64,000 bases of DNA, taken from positions 62,281 through 126,280 of the forward strand of contig NZ_VTEX01000006.1 in the NCBI RefSeq assembly GCF_008180865.1, read 5' to 3'. Positions 34,127 through 43,216 of the stretch are shown piece by piece (within the stretch, counting starts at the first letter, position 1; each line of letters begins with the position of its first letter). Made by a program: the position numbers and the translations under genes. The stretch is from Rossellomorea aquimaris. Its GTDB lineage: Bacteria; Bacillota; Bacilli; Bacillales; Bacillaceae_B. The notes beneath the pieces are model-generated. The model ran no database searches. It was not told the origin of the DNA and worked only from the letters and a program-made list of their open reading frames with translations.

Positions 34127-35263
34127 TTATCTTTCTCCCTTTGTTACGTGTAAAATTCGTGCGATGTTCCTTGTTTCATGGTAAAGCAGTTCTTCAGCCC
34201 GACTGATGCTCTCAGCAAGGTCAATTGGTCCAATGGCAATGGAATGACAGCTGGTAAAGTCTTCGTATAAAGTTTGATAACCTTCTCCTAAGCTCCCTGC
34301 AATAAGTGATACTGGAGTTTGATGCTGTTTTGCGATGGTTGCAATATAGGAGGGTAGTTTACCAAACAATGTTTGATGATCACTTTGTCCTTCACCGGTG
34401 AGAATCCAATCAGCCTCCCGAATGGCAGTTGAAAGATTGGTCGCTTCAGCAACCAGCTTTGCTCCGGATTCGATTGTTCCGTTTAAATGCATAAAGGCAA
34501 AGCCAAGTCCTCCGGCCGCACCGGCACCTTTCGTATCTTGAAAATCGATTCCTTTTTCTCTTTTAAGTAATTGACTGTAGTGAAGCAGCTGTTGATCAAG
34601 CTCCTTCACCTGATCTTTATTGGCTCCTTTTTGTGGACCAAATACAGAAGAGGCTCCTGTTTCACCGCATAAAGGGTTCTCGACATCTGAAGCAATGTGA
34701 AAGGTACACTCTTTTACAAGGGGATGAAGGCTGCTCCAGTCCACTTTGGAAATGAATCTCAGATCTTTTCCAAAGGACCCGACAGCGATCCCTTCTTCGT
34801 CATAGAAGCTGACGCCGAGTGATTGCAGCATTCCGAACCCTCCATCATTCGTCGAGCTTCCGCCTAGAGCAATAATGAAGCTTCGGTAACCTTCTTCTAT
34901 GGCTGTTATAATAACTTCTCCAATCCCATACGACGTTGTGTAGTAGGGATTGCGTTTTTCAATCGGCACCATTGGTAAGCCTGCAATGGAAGCTATTTCA
35001 ATAACGGCTGTCTTTTGATCTCCTGACACACCGTACTCAGTGTGAACTTTTTCTCCTAAGGGACCGGTTGCGATCGTTTTTACTTTTTTTCCTCCCGTTG
35101 CGTAAATTAAGGTCTCAAGCGTTCCTTCGCCACCATCGGCCATGGGGATGACGTTCGTTTTAAAGCTCGAAGATTCATCAAGAAAGGCTTTTTCCATAAT
35201 GGTTCCAACCTCGAGTGAGCTTAAACTTCCTTTAAATGAATCGGGGGCAATAAGAATATTCAT
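34127..35263 (-). CDS. glxK: glycerate kinase (GlxK/GarK family)
   Basis: This 378-residue protein starts MNILIAPDSFKGSLSS, the classic glycerate kinase N-terminus. It also has PMADGGEGTLETL, IIALGGSSTNDGG and WILTGEGQSDHQT. The enzyme phosphorylates D-glycerate with ATP and feeds lower glycolysis. AAAAGGAG precedes the ATG. A candidate cre box and promoter lie upstream, which fits repression by preferred carbon sources. Confidence 0.96.
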   Translation of the reverse strand: MNILIAPDSFKGSLSSLEVGTIMEKAFLDESSSFKTNVIPMADGGEGTLETLIYATGGKKVKTIATGPLGEKVHTEYGVSGDQKTAVIEIASIAGLPMVPIEKRNPYYTTSYGIGEVIITAIEEGYRSFIIALGGSSTNDGGFGMLQSLGVSFYDEEGIAVGSFGKDLRFISKVDWSSLHPLVKECTFHIASDVENPLCGETGASSVFGPQKGANKDQVKELDQQLLHYSQLLKREKGIDFQDTKGAGAAGGLGFAFMHLNGTIESGAKLVAEATNLSTAIREADWILTGEGQSDHQTLFGKLPSYIATIAKQHQTPVSLIAGSLGEGYQTLYEDFTSCHSIAIGPIDLAESISRAEELLYHETRNIARILHVTKGER

Positions 35264-35283
35264 AGCGGCTCCTTTTTTCAGAA

Positions 35284-35330
35284 AATATAATCTATTCTTT
35301 TATTTAACCAATTTAGGTAAGCGGTTACAA
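35284..35330 (-). promoter_or_regulatory. glxK promoter with candidate CcpA cre site
   Basis: On the minus strand TTGGTT (35311-35306) is followed after 16 bp by TATATT (35289-35284). Just upstream, TTGTAACCGCTTACC (35330-35316) matches the cre consensus WTGNAANCGNWNNCW at 14 of 15 positions. This suggests carbon catabolite control of the operon. Confidence 0.5.
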
Positions 35331-35363
35331 TGTGGATTCATCTAAACAATTCTTCATAAAATG

Positions 35364-35389
35364 AAAAAAGATTGTGCATGTGCACAATC
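35364..35389 (-). terminator. terminator of the CdaR-type regulator gene
   Basis: Arms GATTGTGCA at 35370-35378 and TGCACAATC at 35381-35389 flank two bases. The minus strand continues with a run of six T. Confidence 0.85.
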
Positions 35390-35394
35390 ATATT

Positions 35395-36552
35395 TTACAA
35401 CTCTTTATTCATTTCCTGGATAATTAGGATAAACCGAAGTAATATGGCGTCATCAAATTGCCGTGGATTTAGACCTGTCAGTTCCTCGACACTTTCAAGC
35501 CTGTACAGGAGGGTGTTTCGGTGAATATGTAATGAGTTCGCAGTTTCTTTCATGTTTAATTGGCAATCGAATAATCGTTGTAATGTATGTCGCAAGGTGG
35601 TACTCAATTGAAGGATTCGTTCATTATAACGGTCCATAAATTCCTTACGTACATCAATGGGGATTTGCTTTATGAAATCCATGATCCCCCATTCCTGGAT
35701 ATGAATATAGTCGGTGAACTGTGGAAAGCGTTCCTGTAATTCTAGGGAGTTGTGTGCTTCCAAATAAGATTTTCTGTACCCGCTAACTCCTGAATATACA
35801 TTGCCTACAGCCGTTTTCACCTTGACATGCTTTTCCTGTAAATGGTGTTGCAAACGCTTTGCCAGAATTATCGCTTCTTCCTCAGAGGGGCAAATACTTG
35901 AAGGGATTCCTATGACGCAGTGGGAGTCGGTAATGAAGGATTGAAAGTGCACCTTTGGTAATTGAAGCTTCATTCTCCTTAATAGCTCTTCTTTGACCAT
36001 TGGTAAAGGAAGGTTGGTTGTTGAGTGAGCGGATAAGTCGTCAAACTGAACCAACAAAATGTGAACGTTTTGGCTCGTTTCAAGATGTAAGTAGTGATGA
36101 GCAAATGCTTCATTTTTTCTTTCATCAAAATAATGAGGGTGTACCAAATCTAATAACCAATTATCCATTAATGTTTTTTGATGCTGCAATTGATTGTGGA
36201 AATGAACCTGTTGAAGCATGACTTCAACGGTGATTTTCACGATTTTCACAAACTGATCTAATTCATGTGGAGAACCTGTAACCCCAACGACGCCGATCAT
36301 TTCTCCCAGGAACTCAATAGGGAGGTTGATGCCTTCTTTCGAACCATGATACTTACCTAAGTCGTGCTCAGAAATGATTAATGGTCTTTTTTGTTTGAGG
36401 ACATACAGAGCCCCTTCATGTACTTGATTCATACGTGTAGAATCAGTGCTGGCAACAATCACGCCGGTCTCGTTCATAATATTAATATTAGTACTAACGA
36501 TGGTTTTTAATTTTGAGATGATTGGATAAGCTAATTCTTCTGTTATATGCAT
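35395..36552 (-). CDS. CdaR-family sugar-acid regulator
   Basis: This 385-residue protein has an N-terminal diacid recognition domain (MHITEELAYPIISKL, VASTDSTRMNQVHEGA, IGVVGVTGSP) and a C-terminal PucR-type helix-turn-helix (KETANSLHIHRNTLLYRLE). It should activate the adjacent glycerate kinase and permease genes in response to sugar acids. I chose the ATG at 36552 because GAGGTG lies eight bases before it and the protein then begins like other CdaR proteins. It is transcribed separately but in the same direction. Confidence 0.92.
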   Translation of the reverse strand: MHITEELAYPIISKLKTIVSTNINIMNETGVIVASTDSTRMNQVHEGALYVLKQKRPLIISEHDLGKYHGSKEGINLPIEFLGEMIGVVGVTGSPHELDQFVKIVKITVEVMLQQVHFHNQLQHQKTLMDNWLLDLVHPHYFDERKNEAFAHHYLHLETSQNVHILLVQFDDLSAHSTTNLPLPMVKEELLRRMKLQLPKVHFQSFITDSHCVIGIPSSICPSEEEAIILAKRLQHHLQEKHVKVKTAVGNVYSGVSGYRKSYLEAHNSLELQERFPQFTDYIHIQEWGIMDFIKQIPIDVRKEFMDRYNERILQLSTTLRHTLQRLFDCQLNMKETANSLHIHRNTLLYRLESVEELTGLNPRQFDDAILLRFILIIQEMNKEL

Positions 36553-36647
36553 GTGAAACACCTCGTCATTCGTCATGCCTTTATTCTAGCATATGTTTTC
36601 ATTCTGCATATTCGGGTATAGATTACTATACAAAGGAGGTTACCTGC

Positions 36648-36752
36648 ATGAAACGTTTAATTGGAAGACTGATCAAATGGGGACCTATTATTTACCCGTT
36701 TTATAAGAAGTACCGGAATAAAAGAAGACATAAGAAATCGATGACGTATTAA
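36648..36752 (+). CDS. small cationic 34-residue protein
   Basis: An ATG behind a perfect AAAGGAGGT opens a 34-codon frame beginning MKRLIGRLIKWGPIIYPFYK. The rest is KYRNKRRHKKSMTY. It combines a short hydrophobic patch with a strongly basic tail, which suggests membrane or nucleic-acid association. A strong terminator follows at once. I do not know a named family, but the translation and termination signals support a real gene. Confidence 0.65.
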   Translation: MKRLIGRLIKWGPIIYPFYKKYRNKRRHKKSMTY

Positions 36753-36757
36753 GAGGG

Positions 36758-36780
36758 CAGCCAACATTGGCTGTTTTTTT
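36758..36780 (+). terminator. terminator of the small cationic protein gene
   Basis: CAGCCAA at 36758-36764 and TTGGCTG at 36767-36773 are followed by seven T. Confidence 0.9.
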
Positions 36781-36801
36781 ATATCTTTAAGGACAAATGA
36801 A

Positions 36802-36824
36802 AAACCCCTGGAATCCAGGGGTTT
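36802..36824 (-). terminator. terminator of the GlsB/YeaQ-like gene
   Basis: AAACCCCTGG at 36802-36811 and CCAGGGGTTT at 36815-36824 make a perfect 10-bp stem. The minus strand continues with TTTT. Confidence 0.85.
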
Positions 36825-36832
36825 CAGTGTTT

Positions 36833-37090
36833 TTAATGAGTAGTCTTTCTCATCCTTCTTAGCAGTAAGCTTAACAGGAATACAAAGATGATCGCTCCGA
36901 GTAAGGCTGGAATGATGGCGATTCCTGCAAGGGATGGTCCGAAGCTTCCAAGGAGCTCTCCGCCGATCCATGCACCGATAATACCTGCGATGATGTTTCC
37001 GATGATTCCACCAGGAACGTTTTTACCTAATATAAGACCAGCTAACCAACCTATTATTCCACCTACGATTAAGTACAAAATAATACCCAT
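36833..37090 (-). CDS. GlsB/YeaQ/YmgE family membrane protein
   Basis: This 85-residue protein has three glycine-rich hydrophobic segments: ILYLIVGGIIGWLAGLILG, GGIIGNIIAGIIGAWIGGEL and a C-terminal helix IIPALLGAIIFVFLLSLLL. This is the transglycosylase-associated (YeaQ) family, often linked to general stress. I chose the ATG at 37090 because GGAGG overlaps the upstream in-frame ATG and lies at the right distance from this one. Its biochemical role is not established. Confidence 0.9.
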   Translation of the reverse strand: MGIILYLIVGGIIGWLAGLILGKNVPGGIIGNIIAGIIGAWIGGELLGSFGPSLAGIAIIPALLGAIIFVFLLSLLLRRMRKTTH

Positions 37091-37164
37091 CTTTCTAACC
37101 TCCATGTAATGTTTTTTTGATATGTTGTTACTGATTTAATTCCCTTTTAGTGTGGAATTAAAAC

Positions 37165-38634
37165 CTAATAGGTGGTCACTTGGAAGATTTTTTGCAAGAT
37201 ATACATGACATATTTAAAGGCAGGCAGCTTATCCTGATATTCCTCATATTTAACGGTGTAGGTGCCATCTTTGTTGTTCCAGATACGGTTAAAATACTGA
37301 TCAATATCTGACATGGTTTTACTGTCATTCGGTGCCACAACCTTTATATTTTCTTCTAAGTTATAATCATCTAAGTTTCTCGATGTGTAATTACTGGATC
37401 CTCCGATAACGGTACTCTCTTTCGCCCCTTTTATATAAATGAACTTAGTATGGTATTGTTCCTTATTGGTGTTGTACCAGCGAATCGTAATATGGTCATT
37501 GTCTAAGTTGTGCAGCTCTGAAGCGATTGGCAGGTTGGGTAACCCTATCTTTTCTTGACCGAAGGCATTCTGATTAGGGTCTAGTACTAATCGTACCTCT
37601 ACTTCACGATCAGCCGCATTCCCTATGGCATCGATAATGTCCCGATCTGCAAGATAGAACATACCGATCCAAACTTCATCCCCTTTCTTTACTTTATTCA
37701 TAGCATTTACAACACTTGTTTGAACCTTCTTTTCTGTAAGGATTTGTGCTTTAACGGAAGCATCTGTAGAAGAAAGCTCCTTAATAGACTGATCTAAGTC
37801 TTCCTCGGTAGGGAATGCCTCTACGTTCCCCCCTGAAAATGCTGCCACTGCCTTCTCGGCTTTCACCATGTCCTTAAGTATTTCCCCTTTGACCTTGAAA
37901 CCTATATTTGAGTGAAAACCACTCGCGTCATGGGGGTTGGCGGAAAGAATAAGTCCCGCGTTCTCTGAAATGACGACTTTTCGATGATTTGCTTTTACAT
38001 TTAATAATTTCAGATACGATCTCATGGTTACCTTGGGTGCAGATGAAGCCATGGGATTGGGGAGCCAACCATAGCCATCCTGACCAAACCAGCCTAGAGC
38101 AGTTCTCCAAACCCCTGAGTATAAGATATTGGGATCTCTGAGGCGGTTTAAATCGGTATAAATGACTTCAGCCCCAAGGTCTTCTAAAGGTTCCAATTGT
38201 TCAGCTGTATGGGATCCATACGTGGTATTGACAACATCACTGATGAAGATTACTTTCAGATCAGGCTTCTTTTTCATCTGTTGTTGAATTTTTTTCGATA
38301 ACTTTTCACTGATTTTAGGGTAATCACGATCACCTTTTGTGTAACCATTCACTAAAAATAAGTCCAGAATAAGAAAATCTTCTGCTTCTTCTATCGTTTG
38401 ATAGACTTCATTAAAGATCGAATGGTCATATTGCTCTTTCCCGTCTTTCTGGTATGTTAGGTCGTATAGGAACTCAACATCCTTCTCTGGTATGGTATAG
38501 GTGTTGCCAGCGTAGGATATCCCTGGGGGTAACGGCTTTACCCGGTGGTAAAACATGACGACGGTAAGGGTCAATACGATGATCCCTCCGATCCACCATC
38601 TTTTCTTCTTATACCACTTTTTCTTTGTTTTCAA
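37165..38634 (-). CDS. PLD-like (cardiolipin synthase-like) membrane-anchored protein
   Basis: This 489-residue protein has one N-terminal helix (about residues 12-27) and two phospholipase D-type repeats. The first carries NHRKVVISENAGLILSAN, the second YHTKFIYI with GGSSNYT. The His and Lys of both HxK motifs are kept, but the usual Asp five residues on is Glu in the first and Lys in the second. The protein starts at TTG behind AGGGGAA. It may be a phosphatidyl transferase or nuclease-like PLD enzyme with altered active sites. No neighbour gives the substrate. Confidence 0.8.
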   Translation of the reverse strand: MKTKKKWYKKKRWWIGGIIVLTLTVVMFYHRVKPLPPGISYAGNTYTIPEKDVEFLYDLTYQKDGKEQYDHSIFNEVYQTIEEAEDFLILDLFLVNGYTKGDRDYPKISEKLSKKIQQQMKKKPDLKVIFISDVVNTTYGSHTAEQLEPLEDLGAEVIYTDLNRLRDPNILYSGVWRTALGWFGQDGYGWLPNPMASSAPKVTMRSYLKLLNVKANHRKVVISENAGLILSANPHDASGFHSNIGFKVKGEILKDMVKAEKAVAAFSGGNVEAFPTEEDLDQSIKELSSTDASVKAQILTEKKVQTSVVNAMNKVKKGDEVWIGMFYLADRDIIDAIGNAADREVEVRLVLDPNQNAFGQEKIGLPNLPIASELHNLDNDHITIRWYNTNKEQYHTKFIYIKGAKESTVIGGSSNYTSRNLDDYNLEENIKVVAPNDSKTMSDIDQYFNRIWNNKDGTYTVKYEEYQDKLPAFKYVMYILQKIFQVTTY

Positions 38635-38726
38635 TTGAATTCCCCTGTTCTACTGTTTTTTTCTTACTATACCCTTAATGGTAGCGGAGGAATCCATGAA
38701 GGCTAAGATGAGCACGATTTTTTTAC

Positions 38727-39370
38727 AAAGCTCTTTTCGCAAAGATTGTTGTTTTCTAATATAGAATCTGCGAGGGCTCTGTCAACCAGTTTATGCTAGA
38801 TAGTGAGAGGAACTGCTCCCTTGCAGCTAGCGTTCGGCCGAGACTCCTCAGCTTACCCGAACGGGGTCTCAGCACGCCCGTACTTCTGCAGGAGTCTGCG
38901 CTGATCCCCTCTCGATATTTAACAAAATTTTCTCTACGGAGCTTCAAGGTGTGCAAGAAAACAAAGTTACTAATAAAATTCTTCTTTCTTATAAGATAAT
39001 CAATCTCTACTTACCTTAAATGAGATTGTTTGCTAAAATTCTTGTTTTAATTGTTTTCCATTTAAGGATTCATGCTTAGAAAGTTGATCCTCGCTGCAGG
39101 ATGCTCGACTCCTGCGGGAATAGCTGGACAGTACGAAAAGCGGAGGGGCTTTGCCCAGGGGCGACAAGCATAAGGCGAGTCTGCCGGGAAGGCGCACTTT
39201 GCCTTTTTGGCAGACTTGGCTTATGACCTCGAGCCCCTAAGCCCCGTAGCTGGACAGGTGAGACCCCGGAGGCTCACCGCCAGCCCCGCGGAAAGCGATC
39301 ATCCTGTAGCGGAAATCAACTATTACTTTCTCCCTCTACAATAAGCTACAATTTTTACGAAAAGAGCCTT
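38727..39370. repeat. palindromic composite element A with terminal inverted repeats
   Basis: This 644-bp non-coding element begins with AAAGCTCTTTTCGCAAAG (38727) and ends with the near-inverse ACGAAAAGAGCCTT (39357-39370). Inside are two GC-rich imperfect palindromes at about 38780-38935 and 39070-39325. Both share sequence with the element at 55066-55578, which lies in the opposite orientation. There is no transposase. The layout resembles a miniature inverted-repeat element or a repeated structured RNA/DNA element. No gene is convincing in 38635-39413. Confidence 0.75.
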
Positions 39371-39382
39371 TTATAAAAAATA

Positions 39383-39410
39383 GGTCCAGGCAAATATCTG
39401 CCTGGACCTG
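39383..39410 (-). terminator. terminator of the MFS transporter gene
   Basis: AGGTCCAGGCA at 39383-39393 and TGCCTGGACCT at 39400-39410 make a perfect 11-bp stem. The minus strand continues ATTTTTTATA. Confidence 0.9.
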
Positions 39411-39413
39411 ATC

Positions 39414-40757
39414 TTATTGATCGTTGATTCTTTGGCGGTATAAAAACAATAGAAAAAGGGATAACGTCATTAATACGATCAGAACAAGGAATGTATTCTG
39501 AAAGGAATCCACAGGGAATTCTGCTCCGCCCATCTCGACAATGATTCCTCCCAGAACAGAACCAGATGCACTGCCTACGAAGTGGGTAAGCTGTTTCATG
39601 CCGATTCCTGAAGCAATCAGCTCTTTACTCATCACCCGGGATACTTCGTTGGTCGAGCTTGACGATAGACTTGAGAAGCCAAAGCTCGTAAACATATAAG
39701 CCAGCATAATCATGTATTCGCTGTGGGGTGATAAGATATAAAAGATGACGGTTGAAATGATCAGAAGGATATGTGCAAGGACCATCACCTTCATATTTCC
39801 ATACCGATCAATCAGTCTTCCTACATAAATAGCTGCCACTGCCGACAGCATCGCACCCGGAAAGATAATGAATCCGACCGCTGTCGGGTTTTTACCAAAT
39901 ACATGCTGAAGCATAAGAGGCATGACGATTAGAATCGCAAAGTGAGTGGCGAAACCCAGGAAACTCATATATAAAATCTGACGGTATCCTTTGTCCCGTA
40001 TCAAGCTGGGTTGTATAAAAGGTAGTTCGATCTTATGGATCCGAATCCACAGTCCTCCAAAGAATACAACGGCACCTGCTAAATAATACCAGTCGAAAGT
40101 TGAAATAAACAGCAGAAAGAACGTAATCCCGATTCCGGTTAAAAGGCCTCCCCATACATCAAAGTACCCTTTCCTGTTCGTCTCATCCGGCAGGAAGCGG
40201 TTTAGTACAGGAATCATTCCAAGGACACATAACGTGATTAGAAATAAATAGTTCCAACTTAAATAATCGGTAATCACGCCACCTACGACCGGCCCTAATC
40301 CAAAGCCCAGGGAAGAAGCTGAGGCAATCATAGCCAATGCCCGGCCGCGTCTTGCCATCGGGACAAAACGTCCGGCAAACACCATGGATAGACCGGGGAT
40401 GGCTGCAGCACCTGCCGCTTGGAATAAACGGGAGAGCAATAGCCAGGTAAAGCTATGGGCAAAGAAACCTATGAACGATGCCAGCCCGAAAATGGAAATG
40501 CCCAGGATAAGCAGCCTCCTGATCGGAATGTAGTCTGCCAGGCGCGTATATGTAATGGTGCAAATGGCGAGTACGATGGAGTATCCCGATACAATCCAGG
40601 CTCCTTCAGAAGGGGCTAAAGAGAAATCCTTTAAGACATTGGGGAGTGCTACATTAAACATGGTGGTATTCATGACAACCAGCCAGACGGTTAAGCTCAA
40701 AAACAGAATCGTCTTTGTATAGGAAGGAGATGCCTGTGCATGTGGTTCTGCAATCAT
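39414..40757 (-). CDS. MFS drug-transporter-like protein
   Basis: This 447-residue protein is a major facilitator transporter of the drug:H+ antiporter type with about 14 hydrophobic segments. The first-helix region VVMNTTMFNVALPNVLKDF, the motif GAWIVSGYSIVLAI and motif A-like RLADYIPIRRLL resemble tetracycline or multidrug exporters (TetL-like). I chose the ATG at 40757 because GGAGGTGG lies upstream at proper distance. The substrate is unknown. It is divergent from the dehalogenase gene across a 145-bp region. Confidence 0.88.
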   Translation of the reverse strand: MIAEPHAQASPSYTKTILFLSLTVWLVVMNTTMFNVALPNVLKDFSLAPSEGAWIVSGYSIVLAICTITYTRLADYIPIRRLLILGISIFGLASFIGFFAHSFTWLLLSRLFQAAGAAAIPGLSMVFAGRFVPMARRGRALAMIASASSLGFGLGPVVGGVITDYLSWNYLFLITLCVLGMIPVLNRFLPDETNRKGYFDVWGGLLTGIGITFFLLFISTFDWYYLAGAVVFFGGLWIRIHKIELPFIQPSLIRDKGYRQILYMSFLGFATHFAILIVMPLMLQHVFGKNPTAVGFIIFPGAMLSAVAAIYVGRLIDRYGNMKVMVLAHILLIISTVIFYILSPHSEYMIMLAYMFTSFGFSSLSSSSTNEVSRVMSKELIASGIGMKQLTHFVGSASGSVLGGIIVEMGGAEFPVDSFQNTFLVLIVLMTLSLFLLFLYRQRINDQ

Positions 40758-40902
40758 TGTGACCACCTCCATAATATATTTAGATACTCGAAGTAATATA
40801 TCATAAAAAGCATGGATGTGAAATGAATTCGCTTATATGTGGAAAAGTTTAATTTATATAAAATGGTCTATTATATAAGAAGAATGGAAGAGGAGGATAC
40901 GT

Positions 40903-41574
40903 ATGTCAAAACTCAATATAAAGGCTTTTGTGTTCGATGCGTATGGAACACTTTTCGATGTTCATTCCGTCATTGAAAAATGTAATGAACTCTTTCCTGA
41001 TAAAGGGGAGGAAATCAGCCAGGTGTGGCGCAAGAAGCAGCTTGAATATAGTTTTTTACGTCAATTAATGGGTACGTATACGACTTTTTTTACAATAACG
41101 AAAGATGCTCTCCATTATGCGGCTAAGCAAGCTGGAGTTGACCTTACTGAAGGAAAAGAGAAGGAATTGCTGGAGGCTTACTTGGAATTAGACCACTATG
41201 AAGAAGTAGGGAGTGTGTTGCAAGAACTGAAACCTTATCAAAAAGCCATCTTTTCCAATGGTTCACTGGATATGCTTTCTCCTCTCGTTGAGCAATCTTC
41301 CTTTGGGCATTTACTGGATGAGGTTTTGACTGTTGATGAAGTGAAGCAGTTTAAACCGACCCCGATGTCTTACCAGCTCGTACTTGAAAAGCTTGGGGTC
41401 AGAAGGGAAGAAGTACTGTTTATGTCTTCTAACCCATGGGACATTGCAGGAGCGACGAACTTTGGATTCTATACGGCTTGGATCAATCGTCAGGATAAAG
41501 TGATGGATGAATTAGGGGTCAAACCACACTTTGAATACAGAAATTTAACCGGAATTCTGGAACATATGAGTTAA
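40903..41574 (+). CDS. haloacid dehalogenase type II (HAD family)
   Basis: This 223-residue HAD hydrolase has motif 1 FVFDAYGTLFDVHS, motif 2 AIFSNGSLDML, the lysine in VKQFKPTPMSY and motif 4 MSSNPWDIAGA. The S-N-G-S and S-S-N-x-W-D blocks are those of L-2-haloacid dehalogenases. The substrate may be a 2-haloacid, although many bacterial homologues act on other small acids. GAGGAGGA precedes the start codon. Confidence 0.92.
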   Translation: MSKLNIKAFVFDAYGTLFDVHSVIEKCNELFPDKGEEISQVWRKKQLEYSFLRQLMGTYTTFFTITKDALHYAAKQAGVDLTEGKEKELLEAYLELDHYEEVGSVLQELKPYQKAIFSNGSLDMLSPLVEQSSFGHLLDEVLTVDEVKQFKPTPMSYQLVLEKLGVRREEVLFMSSNPWDIAGATNFGFYTAWINRQDKVMDELGVKPHFEYRNLTGILEHMS

Positions 41575-41578
41575 GAAA

Positions 41579-41609
41579 AGGGGCGGACGTTTATGCCCCT
41601 GCTTTTTTT
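41579..41609 (+). terminator. terminator of the dehalogenase gene
   Basis: AGGGGC at 41579-41584 pairs with GCCCCT at 41595-41600, followed by GC and seven T. Confidence 0.7.
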
Positions 41610-41845
41610 GTGCAATGAATGGACCACCGTGCCTTTGCTTCTACAATATTTTTTTCTACATTGAGTTTCGAATGCTATCAACTTCAATAATCTTCCCCCT
41701 CCCTTTCTTTTAGCATTCATTGTATAGTACAGATAGATTAATAGACTAAGAATGCATCGATGGTAGATGACTAGTTTCATTTTTTTGTAGGAAAATCGGC
41801 TTTGTATATCGAAATCTACTACGTAATTAAAAGGGAGGATGGAAC

Positions 41846-42175
41846 ATGCCTGAAAAGTTGATTCCTGTATCTGGCGTAGAAGTGGACTCTAAAACGAAAT
41901 GCAAACATTACCGTACCCCCAAAGATATCATCGCAATTAAATTTAAGTGCTGTAACACGTACTATCCTTGTCATATATGTCATGACGAAATGGCAGATCA
42001 TGATCCGATCCTTTGGTCAAAGAACGAGTGGAATACGAAAGCGATTCTTTGTGGAGAATGTAAGAATGAGTTAACCATTTTACAATATATGAATTGCCAA
42101 TCGGTTTGTCCTCATTGTCGAGCATCCTTTAACCCGGGGTGTCAGAATCATTATCATCTTTACTTTGAAGGATGA
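41846..42175 (+). CDS. CHY zinc finger protein
   Basis: This 109-residue protein is almost wholly a CHY-type zinc finger: CKHY, then FKCC, YPCHICHDE, then CGECK, and CPHCRASFNPGC with H-x-H at the end. The pattern supports binding of two or three zinc ions. CHY fingers occur in eukaryotic Pirh2 ubiquitin ligases and as small stand-alone proteins in Bacillaceae, where their role is unknown. The gene is alone between the dehalogenase and msrAB. AGGGAGGA precedes the ATG. Confidence 0.93.
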   Translation: MPEKLIPVSGVEVDSKTKCKHYRTPKDIIAIKFKCCNTYYPCHICHDEMADHDPILWSKNEWNTKAILCGECKNELTILQYMNCQSVCPHCRASFNPGCQNHYHLYFEG

Positions 42176-42205
42176 ATTTAGGGTAAGAAATCTATAACCG
42201 ATGAG

Positions 42206-42221
42206 TGTTTCACGTGAAACG
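42206..42221. promoter_or_regulatory. parS site (Spo0J/ParB binding)
   Basis: The 16-bp sequence TGTTTCACGTGAAACG contains the perfect 14-bp palindrome GTTTCACGTGAAAC and matches the Bacillus parS consensus TGTTNCACGTGAAACA at all but the last base. Such sites load Spo0J and SMC and are concentrated in the origin-proximal part of the chromosome. It lies 15-30 bp ahead of msrAB. Confidence 0.85.
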
Positions 42222-42235
42222 AAAGAGGTGATGAA

Positions 42236-43180
42236 ATGGAACATGCGACGTTTGCAGGAGGCTGTTTCTGGTGTATGGTCGAGCCTTTTGATGAACAGGA
42301 AGGAATTGAGCGTATTGTCTCCGGATATACAGGAGGTAAATCCGCAAATCCAACATATAAAGAAGTGATCTCCGGGGTAACAGGACACTATGAAGCTGTA
42401 CAAATCACGTTTGATCCTAATCAGTACCCTTATGAGAAACTGCTGGATCTATACTGGAAGCAAATTGATCCGACAGATTCAGGGGGACAGTTTAAAGATC
42501 GGGGTGACTCCTATCGAACAGCCATTTTTTATCATAACGATAATCAAAAAAAACTTGCTGAAGATTCAAAACGAAAATTGGAGCAGAGTGGTATTTTCAC
42601 GAAACCTTTGGTGACGAAGGTTCTCCCTGCAAGCGAATTTTATCCTGCTGAAGATTATCATCAGGATTTCTATAAGGAAAATGCCTTCCGATATGCTTTA
42701 TATAAGCGTGGATCCGGGCGAAAAGATTTTTTGAAGGAGTATTGGCCAAATGATCGAGCCCATTTAAAGGAACAGCTAACAGAAATGCAATACTTTGTTA
42801 CCCAGGAAAATGGAACAGAGTCACCTTACGAAAACGAGTATTGGGATAACAAGGAAGAAGGTTTATACGTTGATATCGTTTCGGGTGAACCTTTATTCAC
42901 ATCCAAAGATCAGTATGATAGTGGGTGCGGCTGGCCAAGTTTTACAAAGCCTGTCATGGATGCAAGCGTCAAAGAACAATATGACCTCTCTCATCGTTCT
43001 ACAAGAGTGGAGGTAAGAAGCAGGGAAGCTGATTCTCATCTCGGGCATGTGTTCACAGATGGACCCGGTCCTAAAGGTCTTCGGTATTGCATCAATTCTG
43101 CTTCTTTACGATTTATTCCCAAGGGTAAGTTAGAAGAAGAAGGGTACGAAGATTTTTTAATTTTGTTTAAAGGCAGATAA
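42236..43180 (+). CDS. msrAB: peptide methionine sulfoxide reductase MsrA-MsrB fusion
   Basis: This 314-residue bifunctional enzyme has an MsrA domain (about 1-155) with catalytic Cys10 in FAGGCFWC and an MsrB domain (about 168-310) with SGCGWPSF and catalytic Cys in [11 protein letters not shown]. It repairs both S- and R-methionine sulfoxide with thioredoxin. The MsrB part lacks the two CxxC zinc motifs of some family members, as the region reads [14 protein letters not shown]. In B. subtilis the two activities are separate genes, so the fusion is a distinguishing feature. A parS site lies in its leader. Confidence 0.96.
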   Translation: MEHATFAGGCFWCMVEPFDEQEGIERIVSGYTGGKSANPTYKEVISGVTGHYEAVQITFDPNQYPYEKLLDLYWKQIDPTDSGGQFKDRGDSYRTAIFYHNDNQKKLAEDSKRKLEQSGIFTKPLVTKVLPASEFYPAEDYHQDFYKENAFRYALYKRGSGRKDFLKEYWPNDRAHLKEQLTEMQYFVTQENGTESPYENEYWDNKEEGLYVDIVSGEPLFTSKDQYDSGCGWPSFTKPVMDASVKEQYDLSHRSTRVEVRSREADSHLGHVFTDGPGPKGLRYCINSASLRFIPKGKLEEEGYEDFLILFKGR

Positions 43181-43216
43181 AAAGACACGGCAGCGTAGGA
43201 GCCGCCATGTCTTTTT
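43179..43216. terminator. bidirectional terminator between msrAB and the DinB-like gene
   Basis: AAAAGACA near 43180-43187 pairs with TGTCTTTT near 43208-43215, with an inner GGC/GCC stem. A- and T-runs flank both sides. Confidence 0.8.

Noticed and set aside
38756..38999. Short frames on both strands within palindromic element A
   Set aside because: They arise from the GC-rich inverted repeat itself, lack ribosome binding sites and are not kept in element B.
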